From Cryptomeria japonica (lineage: Eukaryota > Streptophyta > Pinopsida > Cupressales > Cupressaceae), in assembly GCF_030272615.1 (NCBI RefSeq), contig NC_081405.1, positions 611,813,065 through 611,877,064 on the forward strand: a stretch of 64,000 nucleotides of DNA, written 5' to 3'. The translations under genes were made by a program, and so were the position numbers. Below, piece by piece: positions 54,401-64,000 of this stretch. Each line of letters begins with the position of its first letter. Position 1 is the stretch's first letter. The notes beneath the pieces were generated by a model that ran no database searches, was not told the origin of the DNA, and saw nothing but the letters and a program-made list of their open reading frames with translations.

Positions 54401-55511
54401 AATGAATTCTTCCATGAAGAACCAGTCAGCCAATTCTATTTGACTTCCGAGTTGAATGCAATCTCTACAAGACACAGGCAACCTAGGCATTGGAGTGCTT
54501 GTAGTTTCATTATACATTGGTGCCAAAAACAAGTCTACAAAATGGTTGTAGTTCTATCTGTTATCATGCATGCTTATCTTTGGTGTCCATTCATATATTG
54601 GACACTCTGTTCTGTTCCTAGTCTTCTCATCAATCTTATAGCTCACAATTTGAAGCTTTTTGGTCTAGAATATTGCACGATACTTGGATAGAAGGAGATA
54701 GCACAAGTAGGATGAGAACCTAAATGACTTACAGGAACCTTTTTTTATCATTAGTAATTGTTTTTGCATGGATTTAACAATGTGCTCAATAAAATTATAT
54801 CTTACCAGTTGACCTACACAATGGATATTATATTATTTCAAGAAGGATTGCACCCACTTCCCTATCATTTTCCAATCCCAAGAAAAACATCAGCAAGGAA
54901 ATAGTATCCCCAACCCATGGAACAAAAATGTTAGAATCATAAGGAGGCTTATGATTCTGATCCAACACAATACCAGTACCACTCTTTATTATAGCTTTGA
55001 TAAATGAATCTCTGTGACTTGGATTGAGACTCTCATAATTCCCTGCTAGCTTTTCAAGGTCAATTTGGACATTTGAGTTTTGGGCTTCAAATCCTAGGTT
55101 CAACAAACGACCAAATTCTCCCTCATTTATGGATAGAATTTCCTCTTTTGTATTTTTATTGACAATTGTTTTTTTATCTTCATCATAATTTTTGGTGCAG
55201 AGTATGACAAAATTAGGGCAAGGGAGTACATCAGGTAACACCATGATTCCCAATCCAGCATCCCATGATGCGATTTTATTTATTTTTTGTTTTAACATTG
55301 GGTTGAAAACAGTAAATTTTGCCCTGGATGCATCTGCCGCCTTACTAGACAATGCATATCTAATATCTATGATATGCTTTTCACCATGGATAGCAGGGTC
55401 ATAAATATCATGGTATTCATCAGTGAAACCTAGTGTTTTAACCAGTTCGGTTAGGTACATTTTGTTTTTCACTTTGCTTCCTGTTGAACTACTGCTTCCC
55501 ATTTTCCCCAT
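51492..55511 (-). pseudogene. Gene-like cargo unit with G-patch-like motif and coiled coils
   Basis: A first exon-like frame (55511-54828, 227 codons) is followed, after a probable intron, by a second frame open from about 54555 to 51914 apart from about seven single stops (first at 54062-54064), then a frameshift into 51932-51492. The total is about 1,250 codons. No known enzyme is seen in the first part. At about 53565-53505 the residues GASIMEKKGFEGGGLGAREG fit the G-patch pattern of nucleic-acid-associated proteins. The last third is Lys/Glu-rich with heptad-like repeats (EREKNKLEKQIEKLQADLAN), i.e. a coiled coil. It is a decayed gene of unknown function. It could be a second transposon gene, a captured host gene or an older nested element. 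Confidence 0.6.
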
Positions 55512-55814
55512 CGTTGTTATTGTTAATAATTCAAAATAATGCTAGATAAAAACCTGAAAATGCTAACCCTCAAATTGGATCACAAGATTAAAAAAAGCAA
55601 AAAGGTGGGATGTAGGTGTTGTAGATTTTACCTGGAATTTATATTTCACTCGATTGGCATAGACAGTCTCTGTTGCAACATGCATTCCTCAATCTAATAG
55701 CTATTTCTGAATCTCTCTCGATTTACAGGTTTGTCCATGAAATGAAATACGATTATGATTTATGAGTCTCTTATTTTGAAAACTTTGAAAAGTACAAAAG
55801 TAATACCTAAAGGG

Positions 55815-57121
55815 CAAAATATCTAGAATCATGTTGTAATTTTATTAATTATTATTAATAACTAATCCATACCAAAGGATAAAACATTCATTACTTTAGT
55901 ATAAATTTTGAGGACATTAAATGTAAAACGTTCAGTTCTAGGCAAAGTTCTCACAAATGTGTTCACTTTCCACATCTAGGCCGAAATCCACCCTAAGACG
56001 TTGATCTTAACTCATACAACGGACGATGGCAAAATATCTAGAATCATGTTGTAATTTTATTAATGATTATTAATAACTGTTCCATGCCGAAGGAAAAAAA
56101 ATTCATTACTTCAGTATAAATTCTGAGGACATTAGACTTAATTATATTTAATTAAATTTAAAACGTTTCAATTCCGGGCAAAGTTCTCACGAATGTGTTC
56201 ACTTCCCACATTCGAGCTTAAATCCATCCTAAGCTGTTGATCTTTTCTCATCCAACGGATCATGGTACCTACTGTCAGATGTCGTGGGACGGTGGGTCCC
56301 ACGACTTCTGCCATTTTTTTGGCACGTCACCATACTCGGGTCACTTTTCGGGTTTGTTTTTTAAGTCTATTCAATCATTTTAAAATTCCACCTAAAAAAG
56401 GGCTTTATAGAGATAGACTTAATTATATTTAATTAAATTTAAAATGTTAAATTCTGGGCAAAGTTCTCACAAACGTGTTCACTTCCCACATTCGGGCCGA
56501 AATCTACCCTAAGTCATTAATCTTTTTTCATCCAATGGACGATGGTACCTGTTTTCAGATGTAGTGGGTCCCATGACTTCTGCCATTTTTCTGGAATGTC
56601 ACCATACTCATTTCACTTTTCGGGTCTATTTTTTAAGTCTATTTAATCATTTTAAACTTCCACCCAAAAAAGAGATTTATAGTCTATAGACTATAGACTT
56701 AATTATATTTAATTAAATTTAAAATGTTCAATTCCAGGCAAAGTTCTCACAAATGTGTTCACTTCCCACATTCGGGCCGAAATCCACCCTAAGTTGTTGA
56801 TCTTTGTTCATCCAATGGACGATGGTACCTGTTTACAGATGTAGTGGGTCTCATGACTTCTGCCAATTTTCTTACATGTCACCATACTCATGTCACTTTT
56901 TGGGTCTTTTTTTTAAGTCTATTTAATCATTTTAAACTTCCATCCGAAAAAAAGATTTATAGAGATATAGACTATAGACTTAATCATATTTAATTAAATT
57001 TAAAATGTTCAATTCCGAGTGAAGTTCTCACAAATGTGTTCACTGCCCATATTTGGGTCGAAATCCACCCTAAGTCATTGATCTTTGCTCATCCGACGGA
57101 CGATGATACCTGTTGAGAACT
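55815..57121. repeat. Tandem array of ~281-base units
   Basis: Copies start with GACTTAATTATATTTAATTA at 56135, 56416, 56696 and 56977, so the period is 280-281 bases. An earlier copy with a 215-base period starts near 55815. Shared text includes GGCAAAGTTCTCAC, 'cacttcccacattcgggccgaaatcca' and 'gttcatcca(a/c)(t/c)ggacgatgg'. No coding frame crosses the array. Confidence 0.92.
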
Positions 57122-57524
57122 TGAGTGTTGTCAAATGTCGTCAGTCCCATAATAAGAGACATTTAAATTTTAAAGATGTGCAATAGTTTGAGATAACTAT
57201 TAAATATAATGTTAATATTATTTGTAAAAATTTAAAATTCAAAAATAGTATAAAACATGAAACTTAGTTTCTAGAATAAAACAAATAACTAAATAATAAT
57301 ATAAATTTTAATATACAATTTGAAAGGTAAAAGTTTAATATAAAAAAGAAAACATTCAATATTAATTTAAAGTTTAACAAAATTCTTTGAAAATATGTTT
57401 ACGATATATCATTTTAAAAAATAGTTTAAAAATATATATAAAAGTTTAACATAAATTTAGTGTATTAATTTTGAAAAATGTGCAGTCCTCAACCTATTAA
57501 GGCGAGCAAATTTGGAAAGTAAAA

Positions 57525-58461
57525 ATGTCGAGGTGGCAATTAATTGTTGCAGAAGGAGTTGTTTGCGGCAGGTCACACGAACGGAGGAAGGAGAGGATGG
57601 CAGGAAATCTTTTTCTTGATCTCATGGCATTGATGCCTTATTGTACACATTCATTACCCGGCCTATATGACGGAGGAAAAATTTATTACCTTTTGATTTG
57701 TGTGCCAGTTTTTGCTTTGAAGCGAAACAAATCTGTAGTTCGTAGCTTCTGTAAGACATTTTTTGCAGGAAGTGCTTTTGAAATTGCAGGTGACCATGGA
57801 GGCCAATTTCACACTGTGAACAGACAAGAAGTTGGTGCCCCTTTCAGGCAAAGTATTGGATAAACGAATGCAAGGATTGTTTAGGTTTAAGGAGGAGAAG
57901 TTGTGGACGGCAGCTCGACTGATGCTTGTAGAGGAGGTGGCACATATCAGTCACCGGTATCAAACTAACGTGGAGGTTTACTCTCTGATTCTAGCGTGGG
58001 ATTTTGAATTCAAACCGGAGGTGGAAAAGGTAAAACTCACATCGGTCAAATTAATTGAGGGGGATTTTTTTATTAACCTGGATTCAATCTTGGAGTGGGT
58101 GGTGTCAGGAGTTGGCATTCGAATTAAGGAAGGTGACGACCAGGAGGAATTGCTTCCTTTTATTTGTGGCCCAGAGGATGAAATCAAATACCAGTGTCGT
58201 GAACGTGCCCAAGTGGGGTGGGAAGCGATGAAACTCTTTGTGAAATTAACCTGGGTGGATGAATTCCTGAAGGCTTTGCATGTGGTGGCAAGGATGGAGG
58301 TTGGTAGGGAATTGAGAGATAGGGCTGAAGAAGGAAGGGCCATACAGCTACTGGCAAGCTTGGAGGCCAACCCCGACTTTGGGTGCCTTAACTGCATTCC
58401 AAAAATGAAAGTTGAAGCGACAAAAGGAAAAGCATCGACCTCCAAGGAGGGAAGGGACTAG
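57525..58461 (+). pseudogene. Two-exon gene-like unit of unknown function
   Basis: An ATG at 57525 opens a frame to about 57600. A pyrimidine-rich TTTTTTGCAG acceptor ends at about 57770 and the following frame is open to the stop at 58459-58461, with a single TGA at 57817-57819. The main piece (209 codons) has the composition of a real soluble protein: Leu/Glu-rich helices, KLWTAARLMLVEEVAH, a GDDQEELLPFICGPEDEIKY stretch, and a Lys/Thr/Ser-rich end. I do not recognise a domain. It lies inside the hAT element, on the same strand as the transposase. Confidence 0.5.
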
Positions 58462-59284
58462 GAGGAGGCGACCTAGGGGGATAGTGAGTGAATGGCCTAT
58501 CGGCCAGTCTTTTTTAATTTTCTTCCAAATGATTTATTACTGCTAGAACATTTGTTATGGATATCCAGCAATGAACTGGTTTTTTTGTCTGCTTGGTATA
58601 AGCTGTGGGCAGTATGGTTTTCTCTTTGTTTGCGTTTATGCATGAATGATTGCAAATTTTGTATCTTGAAACTTTTGAATTAATAAAATGAAAAAAACTT
58701 TATCGATAAACTTTTGTATCTTGAAACTTTTGAAATTTTGTATTTTGAATGACTATATATTTATAAAATTATAATCAACCATAATCAATGTACAAATAAT
58801 TAATGGAACGAACTAAATTTTTTTTATAGCATTACATAAAAAAGATCACAGTATTAAATTTATTTCCATTGTTTAACAAATAATTGAAATAACGTAGCTC
58901 ATATAAAAAAAACATTTGAAAGAAATTATCTAATAAAAATGAAATAGAATTATAGAAAGCATTTTTATATCCATAAGACTATAAGAGGCAAACTGAAACA
59001 AACTGGAATTTAAAAAATTATCATTAATATTTATGCTTTGGAAATTTACAATTTTTTTGTCTCAAGTCTGAGACTTGAGTCCCTCAAAAACTTAAAAGCC
59101 AAACTGAGTGAGCCACTAAGCCTGTTAGGCTTCGAGGACATAGGAAAAAAAACTACTAGGGACCTAGGGGGTGGGGCTAAGGCACAGGTAGTGGATGGTT
59201 TACAACTTTGCAATAAGAATTCGGCCCTCCTTCCATGTAGAATTCTTCAGACAACATAAGCTGAGAGAATTCTTCAAGCTAATT

Positions 59285-59788
59285 GTAGTTTGGAAAGTTA
59301 TCCAGGAGCAACCATTTCCGGAGGAAGTCCCTGCCAATCCATGCCCATTTCCTGTGACACGTCAAGTGCTCCACATTCAAGTTCAAGAGAAACGGTTGTC
59401 GGGCCACTGTCACTGTTTAGTCACGGAGGAGAAGCTTGGTTAATTCACTCGCCCAAGGGATCCCCACCCCTACTTCTACAAGGAAAACAACACTAATGTC
59501 ATCTCCAAGGAAGTCTTCCTTAAAAACCTTCCTCAACAGCATCAGCATATCCACCTTGTCTCCTCTGAGATCCAGAAGAGACGCTAAGAAATTGGATGTA
59601 ATGTCCATGTTAACATGGTATCTATTTTCATTTCACAGAAACTCTCTACCCAGCACCATCCACATAACCTCATTGATGAATGACCCGACCTCCTTACAAA
59701 CTGATTGGAGGGTTTCGTCCTTAATGGAGCCCAAAAAGGCCCTCTGGTCCTCTACAAAAATGCTTCTCAAGAGAATGGGAATGTCCAT
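59285..59788 (-). pseudogene. Short gene-like unit of unknown function
   Basis: One frame runs from an ATG at 59788 to about 59285 with only two internal stops (TGA at 59633-59635 and TAA near 59417). The text is protein-like throughout: SIFVEDQRAFLGSIKDETLQ, then ITSNFLASLLDLRGDKVDML, then VARQPFLLNLNVEHL and RKWAWIGRDFLRKWLLLD. The continued frame after each stop argues for a once-real gene. No domain is recognised. Confidence 0.45.
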
Positions 59789-60369
59789 CTTGAGAAAATA
59801 GATTAACAAATTAAACAACCTAAGCCTATAAACCAAAACTAGAGAAAGAATTTAAATACCGTGAGCTCCGAGGATTTATCTACCAAATGGAAAAGGCTAA
59901 TTGAAGATGAAAGAAGCAGAGATCATATATAAATAAAGCTCTTGATTGCAATAATTACTTCTCTAATCATATTAATTTCTTTAAATTTGGAAACAGCTCA
60001 AAACCAGTACCAAGTTGGCAAGTACCACATTGGAAGTTGTGGGGACAGCGTGGATTGCCATAAGTGAATAGATATATATTAAATGACTGAAATTATCAAT
60101 CATGATTCGTGATATTTGATACGTGTCTATTGAATCCAATTCCATTTCAGGCACTTTCTGGTGAGCTATGTTCCCTTCAAAAAATTGGGCCAAAATAAAA
60201 CTTCAGCCATTGATCTATGATCATCGAACAGTTTAAAATCATTGATGGATTTTAGGTATGTGTCACCCTTCATATATCAAAGAGGCAACACTTATTGATA
60301 CATCATGCAGAGTCTGGATTCAATATGAAGTACTGATGTGATGTGATGTGCCTTGTCTATTAATGGCAA

Positions 60370-60720
60370 TGAATTCATGAAATCGCCAATAAATTACATA
60401 AATAACAAAATATTCGCCAAAACAAATTCAATAATTTTCAAGCGGTGGATAAAAATCGCCAATACATTTAAATAATTTTTCCTTCGGAGTAAAATTTTTG
60501 GCCCATACAATTATATGTTTGTTCCTTTTAACAAAAATTATTCGCCTCCTACAATATATATTTTCACCATAGAACAAGGTATAATTCCGTAGAAATTTAT
60601 GGAATTTTCATACCCTAGAAAAAAATCGCCAATACAAAATAGTTTTTTGCCCTGTTTTGAAAAAAAAATCTGCCATCCATATGAAAATTTTCCCCCGAAA
60701 ATAATGTCTGATTCGCCAGG
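60370..60720. repeat. Right subterminal region with repeated TCGCC
   Basis: ATCGCCAATA occurs three times (about 60383, 60450 and 60627), with ATTCGCC variants at about 60409, 60540 and 60712. This mirrors the left subterminal region and supports both being ends of one element. Confidence 0.7.
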
Positions 60721-60750
60721 ATTTTACATAGTTGTCCGGGGGGGTGGTTT

Positions 60751-60766
60751 CTTAAAGTCATCCTTG
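60751..60766 (-). repeat. Right terminal inverted repeat of the hAT element
   Basis: In reverse complement it reads CAAGGATGACTTTAAG. It directly precedes the right copy of the 8-bp duplication. Confidence 0.75.
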
Positions 60767-60774
60767 ATGATGAT

Positions 60775-61456
60775 TTTGGAGGTAAAACCCTAGGTCATTT
60801 GACAAATCACCTAAAGTTATTATTGTTCATTTTTTTATCAGTGAATTGATAATTTGAGGAGTAGAAAGAAGTATTAAAGTGAAATTTCTATCAGTAGAGC
60901 TAAGGTATTTACAAATTTTATCTCATGAATTCTAGCAAGTTTGTTAGTTGTGAAAGTGAATCCTGACTCGAATTCAAGAAATTTATGAAAGAGCTGATAA
61001 GAGATGTTTCAGTTGGTGAATTTTAGTCACTACCGACTAGGGTGGTATGTCTTGAAGATATCTAGAAGTTTATTGATGTATAGATTGAGGAATATGACAA
61101 TGTGAACATAAATTATTTTGAAGATTACCTTTCTAGAGAAAATTTACACTCGATCACTAAGTTAGGGCACAAGGGTTTGGATATTTGGAGTGAATTTTTT
61201 ATAATAATTGATGAAGAATTGGTCAAGATTGTTTTGAGCAAAATTCATGATGACTACATTTGGCTAGACAAACTGTATTGAATTACAAAGGAAGCTTTAA
61301 AGATTATTACTGGTCTTTGTTTAGATGGAATCATACCAATGAAGGAGAATGTTGTTCGTGATGAGAACTTAATTGTAGGAAAGAAAAAGATATTTGGATA
61401 ATCTAAATGATAAAGTTTTGGAGTTTTATAATTGATGAAAGAAAATTTTGTGTAGG
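60775..61456 (+). pseudogene. Decayed ORF in the internal region of the split Copia-type element
   Basis: From about 60960 to 61380 one frame is largely open with TAG and TGA stops at intervals. It encodes EFKKFMKELIRDVSVGEF, LEDI and KFIDV, then LSRENLHSITKLGHKGLDIW and KILGLCLDG-like text. No gag, RT or integrase motif is seen. Its place before the 3' LTR and its design resemble the second ORFs in other polymerase-less elements here. Confidence 0.45.
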
Positions 61457-62358
61457 TTATTGGTTGTCATTGATGTTAGCATTCTTTTGTTGACTTGTCT
61501 ATTGTTTCTTCGATATATTCAGTGATTCTGTCTATCATATTTTTCTCTGCATTGCTCCATAATTGAATTAATAGATTTGCAATTTGGGTAGTACACTTAT
61601 ATACATCAAATATACCTCTATTATAGATTTCACATGTTTTGGATCTCTGGAAGGTGAGATTCTTGGATCGACAATTCAGTCTATCAGTTGCTCTATTCCT
61701 CTGGAATAGAATAGTTGGTTTTTGGCATCCACATTTATTTCATTAAGTGATTTTGATCTTGTGGTTTTTAGGACATGGTTAAACATTGTGGATAGTCTAT
61801 ATATCCTAGTTGTCTTTAATTTTGATGAGGTATGTTATATGTATGTATGCGAGAGAGATATAGAAGGAAATCAAGAGACAGAGACATAAGTGCAACATGG
61901 TAATTAGATGTGATTGAATTGGATAGTTCAAGAGTGATTTAAGTGTGAGAAGTCTATCAACTGAGCTTAATGACAACTATAATTCATGCATATGTAAGAT
62001 GCATCTTTAGTAGTTCATTTTTTTATTCCCTTGGGTAGTGAGCCCTCTTGGCAGTGACCCCCTCCCTTTCATTTTGGTAGTGAACCTTGCAATGAGCACT
62101 TGTAATATTCTATAAATAGTTATACTATATCAAGAGTTAACCCTCTCAGTTATTTTTTCCTAATGGGTTTCCACAAAAAAATCTTGTGATCTCTTGTGTG
62201 TGTTGATGTGGATGATATATTTGTTTTTGTTGTTCATTTAATCACTAATTTTTATCTTATTAAAATAACAATGCAAAGTAGTAATAACAATATTGGTTGA
62301 AAGAGTTGTAGGGAATATTGATTACCCCCCCCCCCTCCTCAATATTCCAGTTGTTCAA
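61457..62358 (+). repeat. 3' LTR of the split Copia-type element
   Basis: The start (TATTGGTTGTCATTGATG) matches the start of other Copia-type LTRs apart from the first bases. The end CCAGTTGTTCAA corresponds to the left LTR end. A C run (about 62325-62335) lies where the family has a C-rich stretch. Confidence 0.7.
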
Positions 62359-62709
62359 AACAAAGACGAGGTGTGCAAAGAGTATTTCTATGAACTCTGG
62401 AAGGACTTGATTTCAATATTTAGGATCCCAAAAAGATGTGTTGAGATGTATAGGGATAGTATTACTTTCTTGTTTGATACTAATCATTGTTTCATGGAAG
62501 TTGTGTTGCCCCAGAAGTTTCAGTTAATAAAATTTGGATATAAAATCAGTGATGAAGAATGTGTGATGTATGGAGATGAGTTTCTTAAACTTCACATAGA
62601 TTTCAATGAAAATAAATTTGGGACTTATGAAGAGCTCATTGGATCATATGTTACTGAACAAGTGCCTCTAGAAGGATCCTCCTTTGGTAAGAAGAGAAGC
62701 AAAAAATAA
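62359..62709 (+). pseudogene. C-terminal fragment of a retroelement accessory ORF
   Basis: Right after the LTR an open frame of about 117 codons encodes NKDEVCKEYFYELWKDLISI, an aromatic/charged middle (LPQKFQLIKFGYKISDEE) and a basic end (SSFGKKRSKK). It lacks its own start, because the ORF begins inside the LTR by chance. It looks like the piece of another element into which the Copia-type element inserted. The missing upstream half is not found beyond 46030. Function is unknown. Confidence 0.5.
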
Positions 62710-62717
62710 ACTGAGAT

Positions 62718-63500
62718 TGTTGAACCCAAGGTAGGACTAAGAGGGGGGGTCGAATCAGTCCAAATCAAAAACTAAATGAAGCATATAAAAATTAAATTTC
62801 AACACACATCCAACACATGAAAACCAATGTTTATATGTGGAAATCCCAAACAAGGAAAAACCACGATGAGCACATCCCCACAAAAATATCCACTATGTAT
62901 ATCAGATTACAAAGAAAAAAGATAACTACTTCGGACTTGTACACCAAGGCTAAGTGATCATGGGGCAAGATACAAAAGTGGACTTGCAAAACTTGAAGCT
63001 AATTGCACTTAGGGAAAGATACAAAATGATATGAAAAGAAGGATCTCCTAATCATGAAGCTATCCTTGACCTCTACATCAAGTGACCATAATCAACACAC
63101 ACAACTCTGATCTCAACTACCAACACACGGTCTCAAATATTTTTCACAGTCTCATCACAACTTGCATATCATTTGAACATAACTCTTCTTCTACTCTTTA
63201 TCAAACCTCACAGATTATCCTTGCATCTACATTCATCACACATTCCTTCCTTTCCTCTCTTCACTCTTCTACATCTTCATAACACAATCATACACATACT
63301 TATATATACAAGATAGACCATCAAATCTCAAACAAAGTTGACCTAAATCAAGATACACTTTCTGAACAAAAAATACACACATTGATCCACTCCAAGAGAA
63401 AGTGGGGACTAAAACACATCTTCTAAAGATCAATTCACTAATCCACAATCACCAAAACATAACCAACAATATATCCACACATTACGCATCCATATAGGCA
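62718..63500 (-). repeat. Reverse-oriented Copia-type LTR, partial
   Basis: TGTTGAACCCAAGGTAGGAC followed by a G run and TCGAATCA is the reverse complement of a Copia-type LTR end. Further on, 'tatgtggaaatcccaaacaaggaaaaacca' matches in reverse the conserved 'gg(t)tttttcc..ttgggttttccacata' block of the LTR at 14500. The far end is not resolved. Confidence 0.6.
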
Positions 63501-64000
63501 ACTAAAAGTCAAAAACATACTCTTCAATGCAAATAACTCAAATTCGGATCTCCAAACACTATGGTAAGACCCATAACATAGCCTTATTCACAGCTTTTTC
63601 CAAAGCCATATCAATTGAAGCTATATGCATTGAACTTGCTTTTCCTTTTGAAAGGTATTCAAAATTGGGAAATAATACTTATACTGATCTAAGGAAAAAA
63701 GAGGAGGCCAGATTGCAAGTACTCTCATATCAAAGAGTCAACTGCCACTTATGAAAAATGCTCATGCTGGTAAAAACTATAGATTCATTATCGGACTTTT
63801 CATCAAGTGGTTCATTTTTATTGCTTCCTTCATTTATGACTACAATTATTTTCTCTGTAATGCATAATATACACAGATACCTTCTCACCAATCGAACGTG
63901 CAGTCGGATATGTTTCAGTCTTTGAATTATTATTGTTTCCATCAATATTGTTTGCTACGATTTTACTAAATTTTTTACACTTACTATTTTTTATGTACAT
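63501..64000. other. Window end, no gene recognised
   Basis: Only short frames occur (63527-63754 on the plus strand, 63945-63730 on the minus strand). I see no supporting signal for either. The sequence may be the continuation of the reverse LTR or of its host. Confidence 0.5.

Larger units (their letters stand above)
46800..60766 (+). mobile_element. 13,967-bp hAT-type DNA transposon with extra genes
   Basis: The element is bounded by the exact 8-bp duplication ATGATGAT at 46792-46799 and 60767-60774, which fits the hAT target pattern nTnnnnAn. The left end starts CAGAGATTACTTTAG and the right end, in reverse complement, CAAGGATGACTTTAAG; 11 of the first 14 bases match and both fit the hAT YARNG start. 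TCGCC/GGCGA motifs crowd both subterminal regions. A hAT transposase relic lies at 47537-50300, in outward order after a TATA box. The remaining 10 kb holds three gene-like units and tandem repeats. It interrupts a Copia-type element, and removing it restores a sequence that lines up with the uninterrupted relative at about 15890-15950. Confidence 0.85.
46030..62358 (+). mobile_element. Copia-type LTR element split by a 14-kb hAT transposon
   Basis: A truncated LTR at 46030-46569 is followed by a Met-tRNA-type primer site at 46571. The related, longer LTR at 61457-62358 closes the element. Their last ~500 bases correspond clearly (GAGATGCAGC / GATGCATC block, 'gggtttcca', 'ttccagttgttcaa'). 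Without the hAT insert the internal region is only about 0.9 kb, so it is non-autonomous. The left LTR lacks about 360 bases at its 5' end. Flanking duplications are not recognisable. Confidence 0.7.

Overview
This window is nuclear plant DNA from a large, AT-rich, repeat-dense genome. The very long LTRs, the many polymerase-less retroelements and the style of the TIR-domain gene suggest a gymnosperm, but that is an inference and nothing here proves the species. Almost all of the window is mobile DNA in nested layers. Only one gene looks structurally intact, a small two-exon TIR-domain gene. The retroelement and transposase ORFs are decayed.

Layout: (1) 1-3.4 kb is the 3' part of a polymerase-less gypsy-like element, with a protease-like ORF, a polypurine tract and a 3' LTR. 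(2) 4230-12635 is a complete, young-looking relative on the minus strand. It has 1.64-kb LTRs and an exact 5-bp target duplication, and its pol region is missing; a 567-nt poly(A) block sits at the break. (3) 13479-19228 is a plus-strand Copia-type element with 1.2-kb LTRs, a Met-tRNA-type primer site, decayed zinc knuckles and a second ORF of unknown function, but no reverse transcriptase seen. (4) 21.2-21.8 kb is a decayed copy of the mitochondrial complex I 24-kDa subunit. (5) 22193-34222 is a 12-kb Ty3/gypsy element on the minus strand with 3.58-kb LTRs and recognisable gag, protease, RT, RNase H and integrase, broken by many stops. (6) 34.2-37.7 kb holds a decayed minus-strand accessory ORF of a polymerase-less element, split by a lone Copia-type LTR. 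(7) 37.7-44.3 kb is gene-poor, with an old LTR relic, a decayed tandem array and a tRNA-derived SINE with clear flanking duplications.

(8) 44452-45197, minus strand, is the TIR-domain gene. A well-formed intron joins the TIR domain to a short tail ending in a strongly hydrophobic segment, so the predicted product is a possible membrane-anchored TIR-only protein. (9) 46.0-62.4 kb is a Copia-type element into which a 13,967-bp hAT-type DNA transposon (46800-60766) has inserted. The hAT element is bounded by an exact 8-bp duplication (ATGATGAT, fitting the hAT nTnnnnAn pattern) and imperfect terminal inverted repeats fitting YARNG. Both subterminal regions are rich in TCGCC/GGCGA motifs. Inside are a decayed ZNF862-like hAT transposase and three further gene-like units: a ~4-kb minus-strand unit with a G-patch-like motif and coiled coils, a two-exon plus-strand unit, and a short minus-strand unit. 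(10) 62.36-64 kb is the fragment of another retroelement ORF and a reverse-oriented LTR.

The most interesting result is the very large hAT element carrying gene-like cargo. The TIR protein with a hydrophobic tail and the poly(A) block in place of pol come next.
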